Source: Candidimonas humi (lineage in GTDB: Bacteria; Pseudomonadota; Gammaproteobacteria; Burkholderiales; Burkholderiaceae_B). Taken from it: DNA of 64,000 nt. Numbering within the stretch: the first letter of the stretch is position 1; every line of letters starts with the position of its first letter. Of the stretch, positions 56,723 through 64,000 are shown in pieces. The stretch covers positions 62,001-126,000 of the forward strand of contig NZ_JAHTBN010000007.1 in NCBI RefSeq assembly GCF_019166065.1, in the 5' to 3' direction. The notes beneath the pieces are model-generated. The model made no database searches, had not been told where the DNA came from, and saw only the letters and a program-made list of their open reading frames with translations. The position numbers and the translations under genes were made by a program.

Positions 56723-57559
56723 CTATGACAGCCTTGCCGCCGGATCCTGCCGGTAGTAGCGCGCCAGCAGGCCATACCATTCGGGGAGTTCCCGGGCCAA
56801 TGGCGCAGGGCTGACGAAAAAAGCCTCGGAGCTGACGGCGAAGAATTCGGCCTCGTCGGTGGCGGCGTAAGGATCCAGCGGCAGCCTGTCATACCAGCGC
56901 GAGGCCGCGGCGGACTCGGGGTCGACGTTGCGCGGGATGTCAGCCTCGACGGCGTCCAGCATGTCTTCGAAGCTGTCCATCGAGGCTTCCAGAACCCGGC
57001 GCCACTCGCGCCAGCGGATGTCGCGGTGCGCGTGCAGGCTGGGCATGCCGTCGGCCTCGCCGCCATGCAAATCCAGCTTGTGCGCGAATTCATGGATGAC
57101 GACGTTGGTCTCGCGCGGCGCGCCCGGCGCGCCGTCCGCCCAGGAAAGAATGACGGGGCCGCCGTCCCAGGCTTCTCCCGATGCGGGCTGCAGGTACTCG
57201 TGCACCACGCCGCTGCCATCGACTTCGCGGCGCGGGATGATGAACCCTTCCGGATACAGCACGATCTCGACCCAGCCCTCGTAGAGCGCCGGATCCAGTT
57301 CGAGTATCGGCAGCGCCGCCTGGATGGCCACCGACATCCGGATCGAGTCCGTCACCTCCAGGCCGCGCACGCCGGTATAGATCTTGCTGGCCAGCAGCCA
57401 GGCGGCGCGCCGGCGCAAGGCCTCGTCCTGTTGCGCCGACAAGCCTTGCAGGAACAGCAGGGCCGCCACGGCGCGCCGCCAATCCGGTTCGGCAATGCGC
57501 GCCAGCTCTTGCTCGACCTGCCGCCGGCTGGCGCCGCGCCCGCTCAACCACCTGAACAT
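56723..57559 (-). CDS. mtfA: MtfA-type zinc peptidase
   Basis: 278 residues from the ATG at 57559 (E. coli MtfA has 265). The zinc-binding HEFAHKLD (HExxH) is followed by DLHGGEADGMPSL and the C-terminal EFFAVSSEAFFVSP, where a third ligand glutamate lies. TNVVIHEFAHK and GGPVILSWAD are family-specific. MtfA binds the Mlc repressor in enterobacteria and has aminopeptidase activity; the role outside them is unclear. Confidence 0.92.
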   Translation of the reverse strand: MFRWLSGRGASRRQVEQELARIAEPDWRRAVAALLFLQGLSAQQDEALRRRAAWLLASKIYTGVRGLEVTDSIRMSVAIQAALPILELDPALYEGWVEIVLYPEGFIIPRREVDGSGVVHEYLQPASGEAWDGGPVILSWADGAPGAPRETNVVIHEFAHKLDLHGGEADGMPSLHAHRDIRWREWRRVLEASMDSFEDMLDAVEADIPRNVDPESAAASRWYDRLPLDPYAATDEAEFFAVSSEAFFVSPAPLARELPEWYGLLARYYRQDPAARLS

Positions 57560-57662
57560 ATGCCCATACCCTGAAATGCATCCACGACGCCAGTGTCCAT
57601 GGTAGCCGGGGAAAAAGAAAGCCCCCGCGAAGAAAGCCCGCACGACGGGATAAATGCGCGAG

Positions 57663-57714
57663 TTGAATGTCCGCATTGAATGTCCGCGTTGAATGTCCGC
57701 GTTGAATGTGCGTG
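57663..57714. repeat. Tandem 13-bp repeat, four copies
   Basis: Four consecutive units of TTGAATGTCCGCG, with A for the final G in the first copy and G for the first C of TCC in the last. It is upstream of mtfA by 104 bp. Thirteen bp is off the helical period, so the units would face different sides of the helix. Confidence 0.85.
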
Positions 57715-57780
57715 CCCGGCCGGACATCCCGGCCGGCGAGGCTTGCCGTCGAACCGGACATCCTCACCTTGCACCAGCAG

Positions 57781-57806
57781 TCGAGCCCAATATTCGAGCC
57801 CAACAT
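57781..57806. repeat. Tandem 13-bp repeat, two copies
   Basis: TCGAGCCCAATAT followed by TCGAGCCCAACAT, one mismatch. The sequence is unrelated to the array at 57663 but has the same unit length. Confidence 0.75.
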
Positions 57807-57984
57807 TCTTGACAAGGCAAACATTCGGCATTAGCTTGGCTGTGGCATCCTGGGCAGCCAACCGGTGCCAGCCCGGGCATCCATTGCGCGGGCCGGCCGC
57901 GGCAAGACCCAAGCCACGGCCGCAGCAAAATCATCAGGGCACAGGCAGCTCATAAAAACCGCCGGCCCTGCACAGGAGACACGA

Positions 57985-58938
57985 ATGAAACTTTGCAGTG
58001 CCTTGCTCGCCTCGATCGCAGCCATGGCCTCGATCGCACCCGCGCTTGCGCAAGCGGCCGACTATCCGTCCAAGCCGATCACCGTGGTCGTGCCCTACCC
58101 CGCCGGTGGCGTGGTGGACCTGGTGGCCCGTTCGGTCGGCAACCAGATCGGCAATCAAATGCATCAATCCATCGTGGTCAAGGACAAGCCCGGCGCCAGC
58201 GGCCGCATAGGCGGCGAAGAGGTCTCGCACGCCAGCCCCGACGGCTATACCCTGCTGTTCGCCGCCTCGCCGCTGACCATCAATCCCAGTGTCTACCTCA
58301 AGCTCAAGGGCGAGCCTTTCCGCAGCTTCACGCCTGTGGCGCTGGTGGGCATCATCCCCAGCGCCCTGGTGGTGTCGGCCAAGAGCCCCGACAAGACACT
58401 GGCCGATTTCGTCGCAGCGGCCAAGGCCAAGCCCTCGGCCTACAACTATGGTTCGATAGGCGACAGCACGCCCACGCATCTCGCGATCGTCCAGTTGCAG
58501 CAACGCGCGGGGATCAAGCTGACAGCGGTGCCCTATACCGGCCAGCCGCCCGCGCAGCTCGGCCTGTTGCGCGGCGACATACAACTGATGGCAACCAGCG
58601 TGGCACTGGTGCAATCGCAGATGCGCCCCTTGGCCGTCACTTCGCTCAAGCGTTCACATCTGTTGCCCGACGTGCCGGCCGCGGCCGAGACCTACCCCGG
58701 CTACCAGGCCACGACATGGTTCGGCATCATGGCCCCGAAAGGTACGCCCGCCCCTATCGTGCAGCGCCTGTATGAAGAAGTGGCCAAGGCGGTGCAGCAG
58801 CCCGACGTGCGCAAGCGCCTGGATGTCGCCGGCATGGATGTGCAGGTGAAATCGCCCGCCGACTTCCTGGAATTCCTGAAAGCCGACCAGCAGCGCTGGG
58901 CCGAGCTCGTCAAGGCCGCCGGGATCAAGCCCCAGTAG
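57985..58938 (+). CDS. Bug-family solute-binding protein
   Basis: 317 residues from the ATG at 57985 (CAGGAGAC upstream). Signal peptide MKLCSALLASIAAMASIAPA with cleavage near LAQA, then YPSKPITVVVPYPAGGVVD and PGASGRIGGEEVSHASPDGY. Single gene, not obviously in an operon; its 3' end overlaps the convergent hydrolase gene by 14 bp. Periplasmic capture of a carboxylate, ligand unknown. Confidence 0.92.
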   Translation: MKLCSALLASIAAMASIAPALAQAADYPSKPITVVVPYPAGGVVDLVARSVGNQIGNQMHQSIVVKDKPGASGRIGGEEVSHASPDGYTLLFAASPLTINPSVYLKLKGEPFRSFTPVALVGIIPSALVVSAKSPDKTLADFVAAAKAKPSAYNYGSIGDSTPTHLAIVQLQQRAGIKLTAVPYTGQPPAQLGLLRGDIQLMATSVALVQSQMRPLAVTSLKRSHLLPDVPAAAETYPGYQATTWFGIMAPKGTPAPIVQRLYEEVAKAVQQPDVRKRLDVAGMDVQVKSPADFLEFLKADQQRWAELVKAAGIKPQ

Positions 58939-59794
58939 GCTTGCCTCGGGCCCAGAAGGCATCGTCCAGCGTCCACGTCCGGACAGCCTCGGGCATGCCG
59001 GGGTTGTCCAGCACGACGCGCAGGGTTTGCGGGCCCTGCGCCGGAGAGTCGATGATCCAGGACGACAAGGTGGCTTCCTTGCGGCCCGTGCGCCACAGGC
59101 TGTCGTCGGGCCCATCGTGATGGTCGCGGCTGATGGCCGCATAGCGCGCGAGCGTGTAGGGCCGAGGCGCATCGGCCAGCAGTTCGCCGACGCGCCGGTA
59201 GCGCGTGGCGCTGCTATGGCCGATCTTGACATTGAAGTCGGCCAGCGTGCGGTCCAGGTAGTAGTTGGTATGGGCGGTGACGCCGCGGTCCAGCACCTTG
59301 TAGGCGTAGCGGCCCTGCAGGCCGATTTCCGCGACGAGAATCTTGTGGCGATCCGAGACCATCAGGAACATGGCGCGGGACTTCGGAAAGATCTCGCTCG
59401 CATGGGCCGCAAGCTCGTCCACGCTGCCGTAGTGCGCCAGGATGCGGCCCAGGATGCCGTGCTTGCCGGGCTGCGAGGCGCGCAGATGGCCGGGGATGCT
59501 GCTGGCCGAGGCAGTGACGGCCGACAGGCCTTGCCGATTGACGCCGCTCTTGATGCCGCGGGCGCGGCCGTCGACGGCGAACAAGCCGAAATAAGGAATC
59601 CCGTGGCTGGGATAGCGATATTCCAGCGCCTGGTGCTGGCCGGGCTTCCAATCTCGATTCTTGGAAAGCAGCGTGCCTCCGTCCGAATCTTGCGGGCCAG
59701 CGGAAGCCCAGAGCGTGCAGGCCCCTGCCGGCATGGCCATGGCCGCGGCCAGGCAGGCGGCGGCGGACTTCGAAAGGAATGCGGTCTTGGGCAT
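58925..59794 (-). CDS. Linear amide C-N hydrolase (choloylglycine hydrolase/penicillin V acylase family)
   Basis: 289 residues from the ATG at 59794. A signal peptide (FLSKSAAACLAAAMAMPAGA) is cleaved directly before Cys, giving a mature N-terminal CTLWASAGP in which Cys is the Ntn nucleophile. LLSKNRDWKPGQHQALEYRY supplies the conserved Arg/Asp of this family, and HTNYYLDRTLADFN the later Asn. An exported amidase that may cleave acyl amides or quorum-sensing acyl-homoserine lactones. An upstream frame extension to 59974 runs through a hexamer repeat and is not the gene. Confidence 0.88.
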   Translation of the reverse strand: MPKTAFLSKSAAACLAAAMAMPAGACTLWASAGPQDSDGGTLLSKNRDWKPGQHQALEYRYPSHGIPYFGLFAVDGRARGIKSGVNRQGLSAVTASASSIPGHLRASQPGKHGILGRILAHYGSVDELAAHASEIFPKSRAMFLMVSDRHKILVAEIGLQGRYAYKVLDRGVTAHTNYYLDRTLADFNVKIGHSSATRYRRVGELLADAPRPYTLARYAAISRDHHDGPDDSLWRTGRKEATLSSWIIDSPAQGPQTLRVVLDNPGMPEAVRTWTLDDAFWARGKPTGA

Positions 59795-59865
59795 GATGAG
59801 GCGCGGGACGGGAAGAGGCGGGTCGCAATACGGGCACAGGCACAGGTACAGACAGGCACCTGCAC

Positions 59866-59901
59866 GATCACGATCACGATCACGATCACGATCACGATCA
59901 C
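59866..59901. repeat. Hexanucleotide microsatellite (GATCAC)6
   Basis: Six perfect GATCAC units, preceded by imperfect CACAGG-like units from about 59834. It lies 72 bp upstream of the amide-hydrolase start codon, in its probable promoter/leader. Slippage would change spacing in 6-bp steps. Confidence 0.9.
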
Positions 59902-60054
59902 GGCGCCAGTTTGCCCTTCCGTCCGCTGGCGCGCAAGGTTTCTTGGGGGCGCTGCCACCACCCAGCCGTTTCATTCGATTTCGCGGCCGGCGGCGAACCC
60001 GTTGTCACCGGCCACGCCAGGGCTGCGGGACGAGAGCCGGGAACCACCAGCCCG

Positions 60055-61083
60055 CTACTGTGCGCCGCCAGGCCGCGCCGGCTCCGTGCAGCCTTCTTGC
60101 AGAGCGATGCCGGGTACGCCGCGCCGTATGGCCGCGGAAAACCCCGGGGTGTCGCCTTCTGCCAGCGCGCGCTCTGTGTAGCGGCCGCGGCTGCGATACT
60201 CGGCCACGCTGCCGGCGCCTTCCAGCGCCCCCAGGTCGTACAGGTATTCCGGCAGGTAGCCGGAAGCCACCAGGCGGTAGTCCAGGGGCAGGCCGGGCAC
60301 GATGCGGTTCATCATCTTGAATATGATGGTGGTGCAGTTGGCGGTGATGGTGTTGTAGAAACGCGGCCGGTTCACCAGGCGGTTGGCGCGGCGTACATAG
60401 GCCAGGAACAGCGACCTCATGGCCTCGGGCGGCATCGGCACCCGATAGATATAGGAATCTTCGCCGCGCATATTGGTGCGCACCAGCAGGATATCGCGCT
60501 CGTCGGCGGCGACTACGCTCAGCTCGTACTGCCGGAAGAATCCGCCCAGGGTGGAGAATTTATCGCCTTTCTTGCGCCGTATTTCCACGGAAAACACCAC
60601 GTAGCGGTCCTCGCCGAAGCCGAAGGACACGAGGGCATGGGCGATGCCGGGATGCATCCAGTACGACAGGATCAGGTCGGTGGACTGCAGCCCGCGCAAG
60701 TCGTAGACGCGGGTCTCCCAGCGCGCGTCGAAATCGTCGGCGCTGCGCCAGTGGAAGTTGCGCACGTTTTCCAGCGTCACCAGATCGCCGTCGACCATAC
60801 CCTGCGTCTGCTGCGCCACATCGGCTATCCAGTCCCGGTCGTTGCTGGGACGCACCGCAGCCCACCACACCAGCACCAGCACTACAGCGCACAGAAACAG
60901 GCCGGCGCTGGCCGGCCGCGCCGCGGGCCATGGCAGGAAGAATCCGGCAAGAAAGAAGCAGGCTACGACCAGCCACAGGACGAGCAGCGCCCTGCCCACC
61001 ACCAGGCCGCCGGGCTTGCGCACCCATAGCGCCAGGCCGGCCCACAGGGCGAAGCCCACGGCAAGCACGATTTGCAGAATCAG
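60055..61083 (-). CDS. DUF4105 (Lnb N-terminal periplasmic domain) membrane protein
   Basis: About 342 residues. Three N-terminal membrane helices (IVLAVGFALWAGLALWV, ALLVLWLVVACFFLAGFFLP, AGLFLCAVVLVLVWWAAV) precede a soluble domain with NVRNFHWRSADDFDARWETR, the signature of DUF4105, plus SFGFGEDRYVVFSVEIR and the Cys-bearing NTITANCTTIIFKMMNRI, possibly a papain-like site. The start is uncertain. GGAGGGG lies 5 nt before a CTG at 61083, while the first GTG with enough coding is at 61122 without a ribosome site. The function of the family is unknown. Confidence 0.82.
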   Translation of the reverse strand: MILQIVLAVGFALWAGLALWVRKPGGLVVGRALLVLWLVVACFFLAGFFLPWPAARPASAGLFLCAVVLVLVWWAAVRPSNDRDWIADVAQQTQGMVDGDLVTLENVRNFHWRSADDFDARWETRVYDLRGLQSTDLILSYWMHPGIAHALVSFGFGEDRYVVFSVEIRRKKGDKFSTLGGFFRQYELSVVAADERDILLVRTNMRGEDSYIYRVPMPPEAMRSLFLAYVRRANRLVNRPRFYNTITANCTTIIFKMMNRIVPGLPLDYRLVASGYLPEYLYDLGALEGAGSVAEYRSRGRYTERALAEGDTPGFSAAIRRGVPGIALQEGCTEPARPGGAQ

Positions 61084-61448
61084 GATCCCCTCCGTATATC
61101 TATTGTCTATTGCCGCCCGCACCGGCCGGACGGCTATTCTATATGCAGCGGCATGTCCGGCGCGACATCTCCCCGAAAGCCAAAGGATATAGCGGATATC
61201 ACCGACCGGTGCGGCTACCGGGCATTTCCCGCCAGTATCAGGCCCGCCCGCCCAGCGCCGGGCTTTCACGAACCGTAAAAGCCGACAGTCTTATTCGCTT
61301 CCGGCCTCGGCCGCCGTCCGTCATGGCACAACGGGCACCTCGACGCGCCCACCGCAGCACGTACAATACGCGCAAATATGATCGCCGCGCCGCACGGGCA
61401 TCGTCCTCGACGCCTGCGGCCGGCCCTCCCCCTGCGAATGCGAGATCC
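61084..61448. other. Divergent gap between DUF4105 and NCS2 genes
   Basis: About 365 bp with no clear gene, depending on the DUF4105 start. It holds the divergent promoters of both genes; I see no convincing operator or riboswitch-like fold. The DUF4105 gene may extend up to 61122. Confidence 0.5.
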
Positions 61449-63218
61449 ATGGCCCTCTTCCCGAAGATCAAGCTGCCCCCCGTTCCCGCATTCAAGCGCC
61501 CTGCCGACCTGGCCTATGCCCTGGGGGAAAAACCGCCCGCCGTGACCCTGTTCGGGCTGGCCGTGCAGCACATGGTCACGGCGCTGACCTGTGTCGTCTA
61601 TGTGCTGGCCGCGGCCAAGATAGGCGGGCTGTCGCCGGCCAGCACCCAGGGGCTGGTGACGGCCACGACGCTCGGCATGGCGCTGTCCACGTTCTTCCAG
61701 GCCTGGGGAGGCCGCCTGGGTTCGGGGCTGATGCTGGTGGACATCCCGTCGCCGCTGCTGATCGTGATCGGCGGCTCGGTCATCGCGCAGTTCGGGGTCG
61801 CCGGCGCAGCCGCGATGAGCCTGACCAAGGGCGTGGTGTCGCTGGCAGCCAGCGTGCTGGTGCCCAAGCTGCGCTCCATCCTGCCGCCCACGGTGGCCGG
61901 CGTGGTGGTGAGCATAGGCGGCCTGTCGCTGATCGCCCCGGCCTTGACGCACATGACGGGGCTGCACGGCGCGAGCATGGACGGCACCGACGCCCTGACG
62001 GGGCTGGTGACACTGCTGGTGATCGTGGCGCTGTCGATCTGGGGCAATCGCCGCGTCAAGCTGGCTGCGCTGCTGGCGGGACTGCTGGCCGGCGTGCTGC
62101 TGGCCGCCGTGCTGGGCAAGCTGCGCGGCCTGGGCATGCTGGCCCGGTCGCCGATGCTGGCGCTGCCGCATATACACCTGCCCAATCTCTCCGTGGACCC
62201 GGCCGCCCTGGCCGCGGTCGCGCTGGTAGCCCTGATGTCGCAGCTCGACTCCCTGGGCACCGTGGTGCTGATGCACAAGATGAACGACGCCGACTGGCGC
62301 CGTCCGGACATGCGGCTGGTGGGCCGCGGGATGCGCGCCTCCGGCCTGGGCAATCTGCTGGCTTCTTTCCTGGGCTCGTACCCCACCGGCATGTCGTCGG
62401 CCAACCTGGCCCTGTGCCACATCAGCCGCTCGACGTCGCGCCGGATAGGGCTCGTGACGGCGCTGCTGCTGGCGATCAGCGCCTTTCTGCCGCAAGTGGC
62501 GCTGGGCCTGACCCTGGTCCCCACGTCCGTGGTGGGCGCCATCGAGGTATACGCGGCCGCCTACCTGGTGGTGTCGGGCATCGAACTGATTTCGTCGCGC
62601 GCCCTGGACGCGCGCGGCATCTTCATGATCGGCCTGTCGTTCGTGGCCGGCCTGGGCGTGATGGTGCTGCCCCAACTGGCCGAGCTGGCGCCGCCTGCGC
62701 TGCGCTTCATGGCCCGCAACGGCATCATTACCGGCGGCATCACGGCTATCGTGCTGAACGCGATATTCCGCCTCGGCACCTCGCGGCGAGCCACGCTGGC
62801 GATCGCCGAGCCCAGCCATACCGAGCGCATGCGGCGCATCGTCGAATTCGTGGAATCGAACGGCGCGCACTGGAGCGCGCGCCGCGATGTCGTGCGGCGC
62901 GCCGCGCAGGCCATGCTGGAAGGCGCCGAGGCGCTCGAGGCTGCCGGCCAGGGCCGGCGCCTGGCGCAGATATCGGGCAGCTTCGATGAATTCAACCTGG
63001 ACTTCGAGCTGCTGTACGAAGGGCCTGCGCTGCTGCTGGAATCAGCGCCCAGGCACAATGCCGCCGGGCTGCTGGATATGCAGGACGAAGAATTCCAGAA
63101 TGCCGTCGGGCTGGCGCTGGCCAGCGTGTCGCACGTCCTGCTCAAGAGGCTGGCCGACCGGGTAACCAGCGGCACGCGCGGCCAGCTTTCTTATCTGCGC
63201 CTGCACTTCAGCCACTGA
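61449..63218 (+). CDS. NCS2-family (xanthine/uracil-type) permease with extra C-terminal cytosolic domain
   Basis: 589 residues from the ATG at 61449. The NCS2 core (about 1-440) has 12-14 hydrophobic segments: VTLFGLAVQHMVTALTCVVY with the helix 1 QH motif, PSPLLIVIGGSVIAQFGVAG, ALMSQLDSLGTVVLMHKMND and the NCS2 motif region SYPTGMSSANLALC. The last 145 residues (from SHTERMRRIVEFVESNGAHW) are hydrophilic and are not part of the usual roughly 430-residue carrier. They resemble a degenerate GHKL/anti-sigma ATPase-like fold (RRAAQAMLEGAEALEAAGQG then DEFNLDFELLYEGPALLLES). It is next to a STAS gene. Confidence 0.88.
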   Translation: MALFPKIKLPPVPAFKRPADLAYALGEKPPAVTLFGLAVQHMVTALTCVVYVLAAAKIGGLSPASTQGLVTATTLGMALSTFFQAWGGRLGSGLMLVDIPSPLLIVIGGSVIAQFGVAGAAAMSLTKGVVSLAASVLVPKLRSILPPTVAGVVVSIGGLSLIAPALTHMTGLHGASMDGTDALTGLVTLLVIVALSIWGNRRVKLAALLAGLLAGVLLAAVLGKLRGLGMLARSPMLALPHIHLPNLSVDPAALAAVALVALMSQLDSLGTVVLMHKMNDADWRRPDMRLVGRGMRASGLGNLLASFLGSYPTGMSSANLALCHISRSTSRRIGLVTALLLAISAFLPQVALGLTLVPTSVVGAIEVYAAAYLVVSGIELISSRALDARGIFMIGLSFVAGLGVMVLPQLAELAPPALRFMARNGIITGGITAIVLNAIFRLGTSRRATLAIAEPSHTERMRRIVEFVESNGAHWSARRDVVRRAAQAMLEGAEALEAAGQGRRLAQISGSFDEFNLDFELLYEGPALLLESAPRHNAAGLLDMQDEEFQNAVGLALASVSHVLLKRLADRVTSGTRGQLSYLRLHFSH

Positions 63219-63319
63219 ACGGACGCCGCGCCGCAAGCGGGATATTGCCGGCTTGGTGCGGCCGGCATCGGCGCCGAGGCTGCGGCGCCGGTGGCGCGCT
63301 TGTGCATGGGAATTGAAAC

Positions 63320-63337
63320 GGCCGCAGAAATGCGGCC
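63320..63337. terminator. Hairpin with GAAA tetraloop between convergent genes
   Basis: GGCCGCA (63320-63326) and TGCGGCC (63331-63337) form a perfect 7-bp stem closed by a GAAA tetraloop. It lies between the NCS2 stop and the stop of the convergent STAS gene; a second G/C-rich stem follows. No T-run. Confidence 0.5.
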
Positions 63338-63367
63338 CGCTGCGGGGGCGTGGCCCCCCGGAATGGC

Positions 63368-63706
63368 TTAGCCTGCGAGCTTGCCCAGGGCTGCGGCGCG
63401 GTCCGGCACCACCGTGAGTATCGACAGAAAGCCGCTGATCTCGAACACTTCGGTCACGTTCGGCTGCAGGCCGCACAGCACCAGTTGCCCGGAATTCTGC
63501 TTCAGGCGCTTGGCCAGCATCAGCACTACTCGCAGGCCGGCGCTGGAAATGTAGTCGAGCTGGGACAAGTCCAGCACGCAACGCCGTTCTTCCTTGCCTA
63601 TGGCCGCCAGCAGCCCGGCCTCGACTTCGGAAGCATTGGCGCTATTGACCTGGCCAGCCACGGACACGACCTGGACCTCGCCGATTTTTTCGCTTGAAAG
63701 ACTCAT
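63368..63706 (-). CDS. STAS-domain protein (anti-anti-sigma factor type)
   Basis: 112 residues from the ATG at 63706. VVSVAGQVNSANASEVEAGL and RCVLDLSQLDYISSAGLRVV are the STAS/SpoIIAA fold, with the regulatory serine (normally phosphorylated by an anti-sigma kinase) in ISSAGLR. It is a cytosolic switch protein. It is convergent with the NCS2 gene and divergent from the gene starting at 63934. Confidence 0.9.
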   Translation of the reverse strand: MSLSSEKIGEVQVVSVAGQVNSANASEVEAGLLAAIGKEERRCVLDLSQLDYISSAGLRVVLMLAKRLKQNSGQLVLCGLQPNVTEVFEISGFLSILTVVPDRAAALGKLAG

Positions 63707-63769
63707 AGACAAACCATAGAGGTGAAGAATGAAGTGATTACTGTATTGTAATTCACTGTAATTAATTAT

Positions 63770-63798
63770 TTCGCATTTTGGCGACAAAATAATATAAT
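63770..63798 (+). promoter_or_regulatory. Promoter flanked by direct repeats
   Basis: TTCGCA (63770-63775) and TATAAT (63793-63798) with a 17-bp spacer, reading toward the gene at 63934. GCGACAAA occurs at 63781-63788 and again at 63801-63808, exactly 20 bp apart, bracketing the -10 box, so a regulator could bind two turns apart on one face. Confidence 0.45.
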
Positions 63799-63933
63799 AC
63801 GCGACAAACCTGCCGGTGGCACAGCACGCTTTGCGACACTATTCATACGTCGGGCAGGCGCGCATCGCGGCAGCCGCGTAACCCGCCTCCAGAGGCGTTG
63901 TTTGATTCGGCGGACGACGCCCGGCCTACACCT

Positions 63934-64000
63934 ATGCAGACACTTGCCTCTCTGACCTTGCCCCCCGGACCCGACGCAGTAGCCCAGGCGCTGGACTGGC
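63934..64000 (+). CDS. Start of a gene, possibly anti-sigma-type ATP-binding protein (partial)
   Basis: An ATG at 63934 opens a frame that runs off the window after 22 codons (LASLTLPPGPDAVAQALDW). This beginning resembles N-termini of RsbW/SpoIIAB-like ATP-binding proteins, which commonly pair with STAS genes. The resemblance is slight, so treat the product as unknown. Confidence 0.35.
   Translation, partial: MQTLASLTLPPGPDAVAQALDW

Larger units (their letters stand above)
57560..57984. other. Divergent region with tandem 13-bp repeats
   Basis: A 425-bp gap between mtfA and the next Bug gene. It contains two different 13-bp tandem arrays (57663-57714 and 57781-57806) and a short CGGACATCC echo in between. 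No gene is supported. Confidence 0.7.

Noticed and set aside
59866-59901. CRISPR-like array
   Set aside because: Unit of 6 bp without spacers; a simple microsatellite. No cas genes in the window.
59800-59974. N-terminal extension of the amide hydrolase through an Arg-Asp repeat
   Set aside because: The repeat is the translated GATCAC microsatellite. Only the ATG at 59794 gives a signal peptide and a mature N-terminal Cys.

Overview
The window is GC-rich, densely coded DNA that looks chromosomal and most resembles a Burkholderiales betaproteobacterium of the Alcaligenaceae type (Bordetella/Achromobacter/Pigmentiphaga-like). This is inferred from five orphan Bug-type (tripartite tricarboxylate) solute-binding proteins, many LysR/GntR/TetR/LacI-controlled catabolic islands and the codon style; no rRNA, intact tRNA or housekeeping marker is present to prove it. 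I see no phage, insertion sequence, CRISPR array or replication origin.

Layout. 1-0.6 kb: a RelE-like toxin and ribbon-helix-helix antitoxin pair running off the left edge. 1.1-2.5 kb: a translationally coupled VOC / ArsR / AHSA1 operon, followed by a tRNA-Leu 3' fragment. 2.6-6.4 kb: LysR/SDR pair, a nitrilase remnant and two small membrane proteins. 6.5-10 kb: Bug receptor, enolase-superfamily (MR/MLE) enzyme and divergent LysR. 10.3-23.5 kb: a sugar-acid island with a Zn alcohol dehydrogenase, an FbpABC-like ABC importer, an IlvD/Edd dehydratase, an Ldh2-family dehydrogenase, a D-2-hydroxyacid dehydrogenase, an alpha-ketoglutarate-semialdehyde-dehydrogenase-like enzyme, an SDR and a LacI regulator. 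Three near-identical 16-bp elements plus a weaker fourth mark its control regions.

23.5-33.9 kb: an operon-like run of a penicillin-acylase-family Ntn hydrolase without a signal peptide, a complete oligopeptide/dipeptide ABC importer (SBP, two permeases, two ATPases) and an N,N-dimethylformamidase large-subunit-like protein, with a divergent GntR/FCD regulator. The arrangement suggests import of an amide followed by cytoplasmic hydrolysis. 34.1-37.3 kb: class-III aminotransferase plus split transketolase. 37.3-45.4 kb: NDP-forming acyl-CoA synthetase, two acyl-CoA dehydrogenases, enoyl-CoA hydratase and two Bug receptors, all convergent on the previous operon and probably controlled by the divergent TetR gene, which has a clear 20-bp palindrome upstream.

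45.5-49.9 kb: LON-domain protein, trans-aconitate methyltransferase, MocR-type regulator, GNAT, XRE-cupin regulator. 50.1-53.9 kb: MHS-type MFS transporter, glutathione S-transferase, class II aldolase, TrmB-type regulator. 54.3-59.8 kb: Bug receptor with MmgE/PrpD, the MtfA peptidase, another Bug receptor and a secreted Cys-nucleophile Ntn amide hydrolase. 60-64 kb: DUF4105 membrane protein, an NCS2 purine/pyrimidine-type permease with an extra cytosolic C-terminal domain, a STAS protein and the start of a further gene at the right edge.

Overall this is an accessory catabolic region specialised in uptake and breakdown of organic acids, sugar acids and amides. Function calls rest on motifs and context read by eye; no database search was run.
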